DNA from: CAZXYS01 sp964645005
GTDB taxonomy: Bacteria > Bacteroidota > Ignavibacteria > Kapaibacteriales > UBA2268
DNA length: 64,000 nucleotides
Direction: 5' to 3'
NCBI GenBank assembly: GCA_964645005.1
Contig: CAZXYS010000019.1
Span: 1-64,000, forward strand
In this document: positions 32,210 to 40,564 of the stretch, piece by piece
How positions within the stretch are numbered: position 1 is the stretch's first letter
Layout: the number at the start of each line of letters is the position of its first letter
Made by a program: the position numbers and the translations under genes
Notes under the pieces: model-generated
Told to the model about the DNA's origin: nothing
Databases searched by the model: none
What the model saw: only the letters and a program-made list of their open reading frames with translations

Positions 32210-33136
32210 ATGGGAAAATTTATTCAATCGTTATTTAAGCCAATTATTAAGGCTCAGGATATTTTATTAATTCTGGTATCTGTGTTATTATTCAATGTCT
32301 ATGGTGTAAATGCACAGTCTTCTGATTCAATCAATGTGGATATTTACAAGTTTAAGACTGATATTGGTAAAAAGTATGAAGGTTATATAGTTAATGAAGA
32401 TGATAAAGTATATCTTATCAGATTGAGAGATGGAAATCCGGTGACTATTGTTAAAGAGGAATTGAAAAGAAAAGAATATTTGGGAAATTTTCGAGTTCCT
32501 CATTTGGAACCGGAAAAAGATTATAAACCGAAAGTAGAAATGCTTGAAGATTTTATGTTCTATTTAAAAACTTATAAGTATGAGAATTATTATGGTAGGA
32601 TATTAGAAATTGATCAGGATACATCAAGATTTAGTTTCAAAGATATTCAGGGTGATACTCTGGATATTCGAAAAGAACAATTATATAAGTTTAAGAAATT
32701 GAAAAACTCATATCCGATGGTGGGCATAACTTATGGATTGGCTAAGACATGGAATATTCTCTTCGGATATAATTTGGATTTTATACGGCTGCACTATAGT
32801 CTTGGGCCAGCTTATTTGTGGAATAAGCAGGGAATATGTTTAAAGTTAAATATTGGTGTAAATATCAACAGAATCAGAGATTTTTCTCATAGTTTGTTTG
32901 TTAGTTATTTCATAAGTGATATAAGAAGTAAAAACAGATATGGCACATATTATACAGAAAATTACAATTGGGAAGGATTTAAATTAAGCTATAACATTCA
33001 TGTGTTAGGTTTATTTTTCGATATAGGCATAAGCACCATAAAAGGAGGCTTCAAAGATTTCTTTGTTGACATACAGTTAGGGTATGTGTATGAATTTAAA
33101 TGGGATAATATGAGAGATCTTTTTTTAAAACAGTAA
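32210..33136 (+). CDS. Hypothetical exported protein, barrel-like C-terminus
   Basis: 308 residues; I do not recognise the family. Residues 14-38 are a hydrophobic export signal ending in NVYGVNAQSSDS. Residues 45-160 hold repeated short beta units (KYEGYIVNEDDKVYLIRLRD; YYGRILEIDQDTSRFSFKD), each about 25 residues and both ending in a lysine-rich turn. Residues 165-305 alternate hydrophobic and aromatic residues in a way that suggests outer-membrane strands. The ATG has AAGGA about seven bases upstream. Strongly AT-rich compared with the glycosyltransferase before it. Confidence 0.6.
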   Translation: MGKFIQSLFKPIIKAQDILLILVSVLLFNVYGVNAQSSDSINVDIYKFKTDIGKKYEGYIVNEDDKVYLIRLRDGNPVTIVKEELKRKEYLGNFRVPHLEPEKDYKPKVEMLEDFMFYLKTYKYENYYGRILEIDQDTSRFSFKDIQGDTLDIRKEQLYKFKKLKNSYPMVGITYGLAKTWNILFGYNLDFIRLHYSLGPAYLWNKQGICLKLNIGVNINRIRDFSHSLFVSYFISDIRSKNRYGTYYTENYNWEGFKLSYNIHVLGLFFDIGISTIKGGFKDFFVDIQLGYVYEFKWDNMRDLFLKQ

Positions 33137-33155
33137 ATATTAAGTATTTTCTTTT

Positions 33156-33728
33156 TTAGTCTTCCTTTGCTTTTGTGAGTCGCCAGCCTTTTTCTTCGTC
33201 GAAGTAGTTCTCGTTGTCGGCGTTTTCGATGATAAATTTTTGGAGTTCTTCAGTATCGGAAGTAAAGACGACTCTGTCCTGAACTTCCATGAAGCTAACT
33301 CCCTTTATGCTGTCAGCGTTTTGAGAGAGCCACTCGTGATTGAGCCCTACGAGCTTCAGTTTATCATTTTGGCGGTCATATTTATAAATGCTGTGTCCGG
33401 GGATAAGGTGTAGTTCATAAAAATCAGAGTTACCGGTTCCCATTTGCCGGGGGAAAAAATCCATAAAGGGTCTATTATCAAGTTCGAATAAAAATGCTTC
33501 AAATCGGGCGCTGTCGCCTTCTTCATCAATTATGATTAGTTCGTAAGCCTGTTCGTCTGTTTCAGTGAAAGTGAATTTAACAGGTGAATCGGATTCCGAA
33601 TCTAACCAGGTGCCGGGTAAATTATTATCCATGGTTAAATCCGATTCCTTGAAAAATGGATTCAAAGAAATTACCATACAAGATGTAACTAAAAACATTA
33701 AGCCCGCAGCTTTTCCGATAGATCGCAT
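33156..33728 (-). CDS. Hypothetical lipoprotein
   Basis: 190 residues. The N-terminus MRSIGKAAGLMFLVTSC fits a lipobox (LVTSC, C17). The mature part reads NNLPGTWLDSESDSPVKFTF, the look of a small lipocalin-like barrel (GTW near the start, alternating strands), ending in a charged tail. No catalytic motif. Convergent with the preceding exported protein, 19 bases apart, and divergent from the next gene. Confidence 0.65.
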   Translation of the reverse strand: MRSIGKAAGLMFLVTSCMVISLNPFFKESDLTMDNNLPGTWLDSESDSPVKFTFTETDEQAYELIIIDEEGDSARFEAFLFELDNRPFMDFFPRQMGTGNSDFYELHLIPGHSIYKYDRQNDKLKLVGLNHEWLSQNADSIKGVSFMEVQDRVVFTSDTEELQKFIIENADNENYFDEEKGWRLTKAKED

Positions 33729-33944
33729 TTTAAACTCCCGTCAGATAAACTAACTAATTTTTCAAAAATACAAAATTTTGTTATTACAAAATTTCTAACT
33801 GATGAAATTATTTGTTATTGCAACAAGTAATTATAGATAAGCTTTTTACTTTGTTGTCTCGATTAATCTGTTTTATTTTAATATCTTGTCAAAAAATACG
33901 ATATTTATATTTTAAAAATGATGAATTATAATAGGAGAAAGTAA

Positions 33945-35774
33945 GTGATGAGGAGAGTTTTATTAATAACTTTGGCTGTAAATGTAGCTTCAATGGTTTT
34001 CTTGATCAGTTTATATGCAGGAGATAACAGATCAAAAGAAATAACTGCTTTATCCGATTTTTATGAGCAAGTGCCGGACATTCCAAATTGCAATCATGGT
34101 ATTTTAAAAGAATCCGAGAAGCAAAAGATAATTGAGGAAATTAATTTTCTGAGGGGATTGCACCATCTTGATTCAGTTTCTTATAAACCTGCCGGTGATG
34201 AACAGACCGCAATGGCAGCGCTGGGTTGTGTAGCGAATAAAGCACTGAGCCATCAGCCGCCGTCAAGCTGGAAATGCTATAATAATGACATGAAAGAAGG
34301 CTGCGCGGGCTCGAATTTGTTTTTAGGAGCGGCATATAGTGAAGATGTTCTTCCGGAATCCATCTCTTCGCTGCGTAGTTGGATGCAGGATTCAGGTTCC
34401 GTGTGGGTGGGGCACCGCAGAGCGATAATAAATCCGTTTGTAAGTGGATATTCTTTCGGACGGGTTGATGGCAAGCCCGAGGGGACAAATTTTTATTATT
34501 ATGGAATGGCTCTGAAATATGATGATTATACTCAAAACAGCATAAATACTGACATTGAATATGTCGCGTATCCTTATGAAAAATATCCTCCTGAGTATTT
34601 TAATAATAACTGGTATCTGTCATTTTCTGTAGTTGCCGATAAAAACAACCTGTGGGCAAACGCTAACGTAGATTTTTCTCAAGCATCCGTTACTATGAAG
34701 GATGAAAATGATAACGGCGTAAATATCACTGAAATCATTCATGACAATACGGCTTGGGGGAGTTTTCCGAACTGCTTGAAATGGAAAGTGGGGGAGAATC
34801 TTCAGGAGGAGGTGAAATACTATGTTGAAATAACAGGAGTCAGCGTCAAGGGAAAAACAAAAGAATATTCTTACTGGTTCAAATTGACGGATCAGTTGAT
34901 AGATCCGCCGCCGGCTCCGGAACTTGTCTCTCCGGCTGATAACAGCAGAGATGTCGATACGAATGTTACTTTGCGGTGGAACAGAATACCTTCAGCTACG
35001 GGTTATACTGTGCAGGTGGAAGTTGACAGCGTTCTAAGAGAGATTATGTTTGAATCCAATCGACAAGATACTTCAGTTGAGCTAACCGGGCTTAAACCTT
35101 GCCAAAATTATTACTGGCGGGTTGTTACCGGGAACGAAGGTGGTAGAAGTGAATGGTCAGAGTATCGGAAGTTTACGGTGAAGACTATTTTGCCGGAAGC
35201 TGCTGCACTATCCGCGCCAGCCGATAAAGAAGATGATGTTTCAATAATGCCTGATTTTGAATGGCAGGTGGTTGGTGCGGCGGAGTCTTATACTCTGGAA
35301 ATATCCGAAAACCCGGAATTTTCGGGGACTTCAGTTAGAAAATATGAAAATATAGATTTTTCGGAATTTACTTTGCCCGAAGATGATAAATTAGAAGGGG
35401 TGACAAAGTATTACTGGCGTGTTCGCGGAGTAAATTTTTGCGGTGAAGGAAATTGGTCAGAGGATAGATGGTTCATGACATTTGATCCTTCGTCTGTTGC
35501 TGATATGTCAGCGGATATTGAAGGATTACGCTGCTATCCGAATCCGGTTAGTGATGAGGCTGTGATTGAATTTCATTCTCAGAAACCTGGGAAATTAAAT
35601 ATGAGTTTGATTGATATAACGGGTAAGGAGGTAAAGACGATATTTAACGGGTATATAGAAAGCGGCAATCAAATAAAGACCTTTAATAAGACAGGATTAA
35701 CACAGGGTGTTTACCTGCTGAAACTAAAATTTGACGCAAACGTCAAGATTATTGAAATAGCAATAATCAAATGA
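33945..35774 (+). CDS. Secreted CAP-domain protein with FN3 repeats and T9SS sorting domain
   Basis: 609 residues. N-terminal hydrophobic signal (about 4-23). Residues 60-185 match the CAP/SCP superfamily: INFLRGLHHLDSVSY, ALSHQPPSSWKCYN and VGHRRAIINP, the GHRR-x-x-x-NP signature. Residues 320-415 and 420-515 are fibronectin-type-III-like repeats (PAPELVSPADNSRDV; NYYWRVVTGNEGG; YYWRVRGVNFCGEG). The C-terminal 80 residues are a T9SS type A sorting domain (CYPNPVSDEAVIEF ... LIDITGKEV ... GLTQGVYLLKLK). It is exported to the surface; CAP domains bind lipids or act as proteases in some families, but activity here is unknown. pdxH follows after 20 bases. Confidence 0.85.
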   Translation: MMRRVLLITLAVNVASMVFLISLYAGDNRSKEITALSDFYEQVPDIPNCNHGILKESEKQKIIEEINFLRGLHHLDSVSYKPAGDEQTAMAALGCVANKALSHQPPSSWKCYNNDMKEGCAGSNLFLGAAYSEDVLPESISSLRSWMQDSGSVWVGHRRAIINPFVSGYSFGRVDGKPEGTNFYYYGMALKYDDYTQNSINTDIEYVAYPYEKYPPEYFNNNWYLSFSVVADKNNLWANANVDFSQASVTMKDENDNGVNITEIIHDNTAWGSFPNCLKWKVGENLQEEVKYYVEITGVSVKGKTKEYSYWFKLTDQLIDPPPAPELVSPADNSRDVDTNVTLRWNRIPSATGYTVQVEVDSVLREIMFESNRQDTSVELTGLKPCQNYYWRVVTGNEGGRSEWSEYRKFTVKTILPEAAALSAPADKEDDVSIMPDFEWQVVGAAESYTLEISENPEFSGTSVRKYENIDFSEFTLPEDDKLEGVTKYYWRVRGVNFCGEGNWSEDRWFMTFDPSSVADMSADIEGLRCYPNPVSDEAVIEFHSQKPGKLNMSLIDITGKEVKTIFNGYIESGNQIKTFNKTGLTQGVYLLKLKFDANVKIIEIAIIK

Positions 35775-35794
35775 CAATAAATGTATAAAAATAT

Positions 35795-36439
35795 ATGGAT
35801 ATATTTAAATCTTTAGATCAACTCAGGCGGGATTACGGAAAGAGCAAGCTTGATGAAAGGAATCTAAAGGAAGATCCCTTAGAGCAGTTTAAAATCTGGA
35901 TGGATGAAGCATTGGAGAGTGATATACTTGATCCAAATGCTATGACACTTGCCACCGCTGATAGTACGGGGCGCCCTACGGCTAGAATAGTACTGCTTAA
36001 AGGTTATGATGAACACGGCTATACTTTCTATACTAATTATGAAAGTAAAAAGGCTCAGGATATAGAGGAAAATCCTTACGGCTGCCTGCTTTTTTTCTGG
36101 GATCAACTCGAACGCCAGGTCCGGATAAACGGAAAAATTGAGAAGATGAGTTATGAGGAATCTGAGAAATATTTTGATAGGCGGGAGTATTCCAGTCAGC
36201 TTGGAGCTTGGGCTTCGAAGCAGAGTCAGCCTCTGCCCAGCAGGATTACTTTGCTGCGAAGAGTTGCCGGACTTGCTGTGAAATATCCCAAACAAATTCC
36301 GCTGCCTCCATTTTGGGGGGGATACAGGTTAATTCCGGATGAGTATGAATTCTGGCAGGGTAGAGAGAGCCGCCTGCATGATAGATTTAACTATTATATG
36401 GAAAATGGAGAGTGGTCAATTCAAAGATTATACCCATAA
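35795..36439 (+). CDS. pdxH: Pyridoxamine 5'-phosphate oxidase
   Basis: 214 residues. FMN-dependent last step of pyridoxal 5'-phosphate synthesis and salvage. Signatures are RIVLLKGYDEHGYTFYTNY (FMN phosphate contacts), SKKAQDIEENP, ERQVRINGKIEKM, SQLGAWASKQSQPL, and the C-terminal dimerisation/active-site stretch FWQGRESRLHDRF. Complete, usual length. It starts 20 bases after the CAP protein gene, so it may be read from the same transcript, and it ends directly against the convergent RsbW-like gene with no spacer. Confidence 0.96.
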   Translation: MDIFKSLDQLRRDYGKSKLDERNLKEDPLEQFKIWMDEALESDILDPNAMTLATADSTGRPTARIVLLKGYDEHGYTFYTNYESKKAQDIEENPYGCLLFFWDQLERQVRINGKIEKMSYEESEKYFDRREYSSQLGAWASKQSQPLPSRITLLRRVAGLAVKYPKQIPLPPFWGGYRLIPDEYEFWQGRESRLHDRFNYYMENGEWSIQRLYP

Positions 36440-36856
36440 TTAATAATTAAATATAATGGTAATTTTCGTGCCGGTGTCGGTAATATCGAATTTTACATCG
36501 TCGGCGAGGGCTTTGATGAGGAAGACACCTCTACCTTTGGCTTTCATCAGGTTTTCGGGTTTACGGGGGTCATCGATTGCATCAGGGTCAAAACCGTTTC
36601 CTTCATCTTCGACAGTCATAATAATTTGATTATCAGTCACTGAAACATTAATGTATACATTTTTCGATGAGTCGCCGTTATTGCCGTGGAAAATTGCGTT
36701 GGCAACGGCTTCTGTGAGAGTTATAAGCAAATTATAGCAGGTTTCATCTTTTAAAGCAACTTTATCCTTAACCTCAAAAATTAGCGGTTCAACTTGTTTA
36801 ATTGAATTTTTTCGACTTTTTAAGGTTTTATTCAATGCTAAATGAGTTTTATTCAT
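36440..36856 (-). CDS. RsbW/SpoIIAB-like ATP-binding regulatory protein
   Basis: 138 residues, a stand-alone HATPase_c domain. The N box is TLTEAVANAIFHGNNGD, the G1 box VEDEGNGFDPDAI, and the G2 region KAKGRGVFLIKALADDV. Such proteins are serine kinases or anti-sigma factors that phosphorylate STAS anti-anti-sigma partners in partner-switching stress pathways. No STAS protein, PP2C phosphatase or sigma factor is adjacent, so its partner is elsewhere. Its stop codon abuts the stop of pdxH. Confidence 0.88.
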   Translation of the reverse strand: MNKTHLALNKTLKSRKNSIKQVEPLIFEVKDKVALKDETCYNLLITLTEAVANAIFHGNNGDSSKNVYINVSVTDNQIIMTVEDEGNGFDPDAIDDPRKPENLMKAKGRGVFLIKALADDVKFDITDTGTKITIIFNY

Positions 36857-37079
36857 TTTTTCATTTTGATATTATTGTTTTTGATGTAACCAAATTTAAT
36901 AAATTTTTAAGTTTTCTTGATATATTTTGAAAAATTTGCTCTTTAAATTAATTACGGATAAGGAAAAGGAAAGTTTTGTGATATTGATATGAGCAGATAG
37001 AGCTTATATAAACTAAATTTCATTTTCTTACTTTAGTAGAATTAGACATCATTAGTTACAAACAAAATAAACAGTAAAT

Positions 37080-37976
37080 ATGGCAAAATTGACAGCTATT
37101 ACAGGCGGCACAGGATTAATAGGATCTAAACTGTGTAAAGCGTTGAAAGACAAAGGTTACGAGACGGCGATAATTTCAAGATCTCCGGATAAGGCAGAGA
37201 AAGAAGTACCCTCTGCGGATGAATATGTTTCAACTGATTCAGATCTGAAAGATTTGTTCGAAAGAGCCTATGCAGTTGTAAATTTAGCAGGGGCGTCATT
37301 GGCGGGCAAGAGATGGACAGATGAATATAAAAAGCTATTGGTTGATAGCAGGCTGCAAATGACAGGGAAGGTTGTGGATGCCATTAAAAGGGCTGAGAAC
37401 AAGCCCGCTGTGTTAATCTCATCATCAGGTGTGGATTATTATGGTGAATCGCGATTAACGAAGGATGAAAGCGCCCCTTCCGGTAAAGGTTTCCTTCCTG
37501 AACTGTGTGACAAGTGGGAAGCTAAAGCTTCGGAAGCAGATGAATTTACACGGGTGGTGAGAGTAAGAACAGGTGTGGTTTTCGCTCGTGGTGCTGCGGC
37601 ATTTGAAAAGTTGACACAGCCGTTTAAATTTTTTGTCGGTGGTCCAATTGGCTCGGGGAAGCAGTTCTTTTCTTGGATACATATTGAAGATGCAATAGAA
37701 CTGCTAATATATGCTATTGAAAATGAAAACATAAGCGGTGCACTGAATCTAACATCCCCAAATCCGGTGACGATGGAAGAACTTGCTCATGCAATTGGTG
37801 ACGCGATGCGAAGACCTTCATTTTTCAGGGTGCCGAATTTTTCATTGAAGCTGGTTATGGGCGAAGCAGCGGAAATGATACTTAAAGGACAGAAGGTCAT
37901 TCCTAAGAAGGCGCAGGATAATGATTTTAAATTCAAGTTCGATGATATTGACAGGGCACTGGCTGATTTGCTTTAA
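37080..37976 (+). CDS. TIGR01777-family SDR epimerase (YfcH-like)
   Basis: 298 residues. The N-terminal NADP-binding loop ITGGTGLIGSKLC, the family signature VVNLAGASLAGKRWTDEYK and SRLQMT, SSSGVDYYGES, and the C-terminal domain GPIGSGKQFFSWIHIEDAIE then GALNLTSPNPVTMEE are all present. Close relatives are described as cell-division-linked or sugar-nucleotide-epimerase-like, but the reaction is not established. Single gene. Confidence 0.9.
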   Translation: MAKLTAITGGTGLIGSKLCKALKDKGYETAIISRSPDKAEKEVPSADEYVSTDSDLKDLFERAYAVVNLAGASLAGKRWTDEYKKLLVDSRLQMTGKVVDAIKRAENKPAVLISSSGVDYYGESRLTKDESAPSGKGFLPELCDKWEAKASEADEFTRVVRVRTGVVFARGAAAFEKLTQPFKFFVGGPIGSGKQFFSWIHIEDAIELLIYAIENENISGALNLTSPNPVTMEELAHAIGDAMRRPSFFRVPNFSLKLVMGEAAEMILKGQKVIPKKAQDNDFKFKFDDIDRALADLL

Positions 37977-37986
37977 AGTGATAATG

Positions 37987-38754
37987 CTAATCCCTGCCAA
38001 GGACTTTTACAGCACCTATTTCCGGTACTAATTGATGAAAATAGAGAAATTGAATTGACTGATTAAGGGCATGCTCGACGTCATCATTCCATTCCCAAAG
38101 GATGGTACCTTCTCTGCGATGGAATTCTTCGTCTTTTGCTTCGTATACTATATCTTCACGTTTAAGGAGGTCATTGGCTTTAACTTCATGTATAAATTTT
38201 TCGAAATTTTTTGGTACTTCCTCTTCGCGGCACACCCAGAAAGCAAGTGGCAGAGGAAGTTCAAAAGCCATGAACCATTCTTCCGTTATGTCAAGCAGGC
38301 TTTCCACATGAAAATCTTTTTCCCAGGTCATAACTGCATCAGCTTCCTTTAAAAGTTCATTTGTCTCTCCATTTTTCCTTATTACATCGGGTTCCATATT
38401 AAAATTTTCTGCTAATAACAGCTTGCCGATTATCATTATAAAATCGTCCGGTGAAGGGGCCTTTACTTTCGATATAGTTTTCAATCCCTTTCTGAAATAT
38501 ATCGATGCCATTTCGGACCATCCCTGAACTGCCAACGCCGGTCCTGGTATTATTCTGTAATCCGCATCCTCAACACCCAAACCATAACCAAGGGGACTCA
38601 TCAAAGCGCCGTCAAAGCGATTATTAAGCATTGCTTCTCTGAGCTTTTTTTCCTCGACCTGATAGAGTTGCATATTGTAACTTCCGCTTATTTCCTTGTT
38701 GCGAAAAAGCGGCTCATAAACTCTGTTATCCGGTACTGCAATCTTATAATTCAT
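37987..38754 (-). CDS. mqnA: MqnA/MqnD-type menaquinone (futalosine pathway) protein
   Basis: 255 residues, fold of periplasmic-binding type without a signal peptide. FDGALMSPLGYGLGVEDADYR and PGPALAVQGWSEMASIYFRK resemble the ligand loops of the MqnA/MqnD family; LPLPLAFWVCREEEVP is also family-like. MqnA dehydrates chorismate to 3-enolpyruvylbenzoate and MqnD cleaves cyclic futalosine; MqnA fits a little better, but I cannot separate them firmly by eye. No other menaquinone gene is in the window. Confidence 0.72.
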   Translation of the reverse strand: MNYKIAVPDNRVYEPLFRNKEISGSYNMQLYQVEEKKLREAMLNNRFDGALMSPLGYGLGVEDADYRIIPGPALAVQGWSEMASIYFRKGLKTISKVKAPSPDDFIMIIGKLLLAENFNMEPDVIRKNGETNELLKEADAVMTWEKDFHVESLLDITEEWFMAFELPLPLAFWVCREEEVPKNFEKFIHEVKANDLLKREDIVYEAKDEEFHRREGTILWEWNDDVEHALNQSIQFLYFHQLVPEIGAVKVLGRD

Positions 38755-38867
38755 AAATATCTTATACTTATTTCATCATTACTTTTGATAGTTATCCCAT
38801 ATCAGCAGGTTATCGAATATTTTGATGAAATTCAGTCTTTTTAAAAAATTCAAATTTATTATCAATA

Positions 38868-39413
38868 TTATAATCGTTTATGGTCTCTCCATATTTTTAC
38901 AGCTCCGAAAGCTGCAATGCCGGCAGCGACACTAACATTAAGTGAATGTTTTACACCAAACATAGGTATTTCTACAGCGTCATCGCATGCATTAAGAATA
39001 TCATCGTCGAGCCCTGTAATTTCATTTCCAATAACTATGCATAAAGGGTATTCCTTCGGTTTCAGGGAGTCGAAAGCTCTTTTCTTTTCTGTCAATTCCA
39101 GAGCAATTACTTTTATGCCTTTTTTCTTTTGCTTGTTGATTGCATCAAATATACTCTTTTCGTAGCTCCAGGGAACTGAGTCAACAGCTCCCAGAGCAGT
39201 TTTTTCTATTTCTTTGCGCGGCGGATGGGGGGTGAATCCACAGAGTATAAGTTCTGATAAAAGAGCAGAATCAGACGTGCGGAAAATTGAACCAACATTA
39301 TACATACTCCGAACATTATGAAGCATTAGCGAAACGGGGTGATGGTCCGCCTTCAATGCCTGTTCGGGCGTAAGCCTTTCGCGTAGTATTTCTTCGTGTA
39401 ATAACTTCTTCAT
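38868..39413 (-). CDS. TrmH/SpoU-family RNA 2'-O-methyltransferase
   Basis: 181 residues, a SPOUT trefoil-knot enzyme using S-adenosylmethionine. Motif 1 is NVRSMYNVGSIFRTSD, motif 2 IVIGNEITGLDDDIL and motif 3 IPMFGVKHSLNVSVAAGIAAF. It has only the catalytic domain and a short N-terminal extension, like TrmL/TrmH of tRNA rather than RlmB with its L30e domain. The target nucleotide is not determinable. A short gap separates it from the upstream purE on the same strand. Confidence 0.9.
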   Translation of the reverse strand: MKKLLHEEILRERLTPEQALKADHHPVSLMLHNVRSMYNVGSIFRTSDSALLSELILCGFTPHPPRKEIEKTALGAVDSVPWSYEKSIFDAINKQKKKGIKVIALELTEKKRAFDSLKPKEYPLCIVIGNEITGLDDDILNACDDAVEIPMFGVKHSLNVSVAAGIAAFGAVKIWRDHKRL

Positions 39414-39464
39414 TATGGGTTATTGATGTGCCGCATTTTTATAATTGCGGTACATCAGTTCATC

Positions 39465-39974
39465 TTATAAATTTATGTCAGTAAAATCGGGAGCGTTATT
39501 TTTAGCCCTTGATTTTTCAGCCATTTGGACTTTGTAATCGGCGAATTTTTTGGCTGTGTTTTCATCAGTAAGAGCGATAATCTGGACTGCCAGCAAGCCT
39601 GCATTTTTAGCTCCGTCAATTGCAACAGAGGCTACGGGAACCCCCGGAGGCATCTGTACTATTGAATATAGGGAATCTACTCCGCTCAGTGTTTTGGACA
39701 TAATCGGAACACCTATTACAGGCAAAGTAGTATTACCTGCGACAACGCCTGGCAGATGAGCTGCTCCTCCGGCGCCGGCGATGATTACTTTCAGTCCGCG
39801 TTTTGCCGCACTGCTGCTGTAATCCGAGCAGTCCTGCGGTGTTCGGTGGGCTGAAATGACACGCATTTCGTAGTCGATTCCGAATTCCTGACATACTTCA
39901 GCAGCTTTTTTCATTACGGGCAGGTCCGAGTCGCTGCCCATTAGAATACCTATCTGTGGTTTGCTATCAGCCAT
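39465..39974 (-). CDS. purE: N5-carboxyaminoimidazole ribonucleotide mutase PurE
   Basis: 169 residues. Converts N5-CAIR to CAIR in purine synthesis (class I, partner PurK). GILMGSDSDLPVMKKAAEV, the catalytic H43 in SAHRTPQ, AGAGGAAHLPGVVAGNTTLPV and SKTLSGVDSLYSIVQMPPGVP are all canonical. The start is fixed by a strong AAGGAGG about seven bases upstream. purK and other pur genes are absent here. It is followed by the RNA methyltransferase gene in the same direction, 51 bases on. Confidence 0.97.
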   Translation of the reverse strand: MADSKPQIGILMGSDSDLPVMKKAAEVCQEFGIDYEMRVISAHRTPQDCSDYSSSAAKRGLKVIIAGAGGAAHLPGVVAGNTTLPVIGVPIMSKTLSGVDSLYSIVQMPPGVPVASVAIDGAKNAGLLAVQIIALTDENTAKKFADYKVQMAEKSRAKNNAPDFTDINL

Positions 39975-40135
39975 GATTTCCTCCTTAAAATTTAAAAAAT
40001 TGTTCTCAAAAATATCTTTATTACACTTGCTAAATATGTTTTTATTTTAAAAACTAATTCTAAAGTAAATCAAGATATGATTCGTTATTGACTTTTAAAA
40101 AACAAGATCAGTAGAATAAATAAAATGGAGCACTC

Positions 40136-40555
40136 ATGGAAGTAAATTTGACACTTGACGGAAATATGAGAATTATCGGCAAAGATGCAAAAGACCACGA
40201 GACAATTTTTGATACTGTCCCTGATGTCGGTGGCGAAGATACCGCTGCGACGCCGATGTCGGTTTTACTGCAGGCAATGGCTGCATGCAGTTTTATGGAT
40301 GTAATAAGCATTCTGAGGAAGAAACGCAAGCAAGTTGACGGTTTTAATATCAAAGTTCAATCCGAACGTTCAAGGGAACATCCCAAAAAATTTGTTAAAG
40401 TCCATCTTATTTACGAATTGACCAGCCCTGATGCCGAACAAAAGGATCTTGACCGCTCTGTGGAATTATCACAGGATAAATATTGCGGAGCTTCTGCTAT
40501 GTTTAAAGATTCCGGCTGTGAAGTGACAGCAGAGACAAAAATTCTCAGACCGTAA
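40136..40555 (+). CDS. OsmC-family peroxide/hydroperoxide reductase-like protein
   Basis: 139 residues, single-domain OsmC/Ohr fold. The two redox cysteines are C51 in TPMSVLLQAMAACSFMDV and C117 in SQDKYCGASAM, both at the conserved positions, so thiol-based peroxide reduction is possible. It is closer to YhfA-type OsmC proteins than to Ohr. It ends 9 bases from the convergent OmpA-type gene. Confidence 0.9.
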   Translation: MEVNLTLDGNMRIIGKDAKDHETIFDTVPDVGGEDTAATPMSVLLQAMAACSFMDVISILRKKRKQVDGFNIKVQSERSREHPKKFVKVHLIYELTSPDAEQKDLDRSVELSQDKYCGASAMFKDSGCEVTAETKILRP

Positions 40556-40564
40556 GGTGGTTTA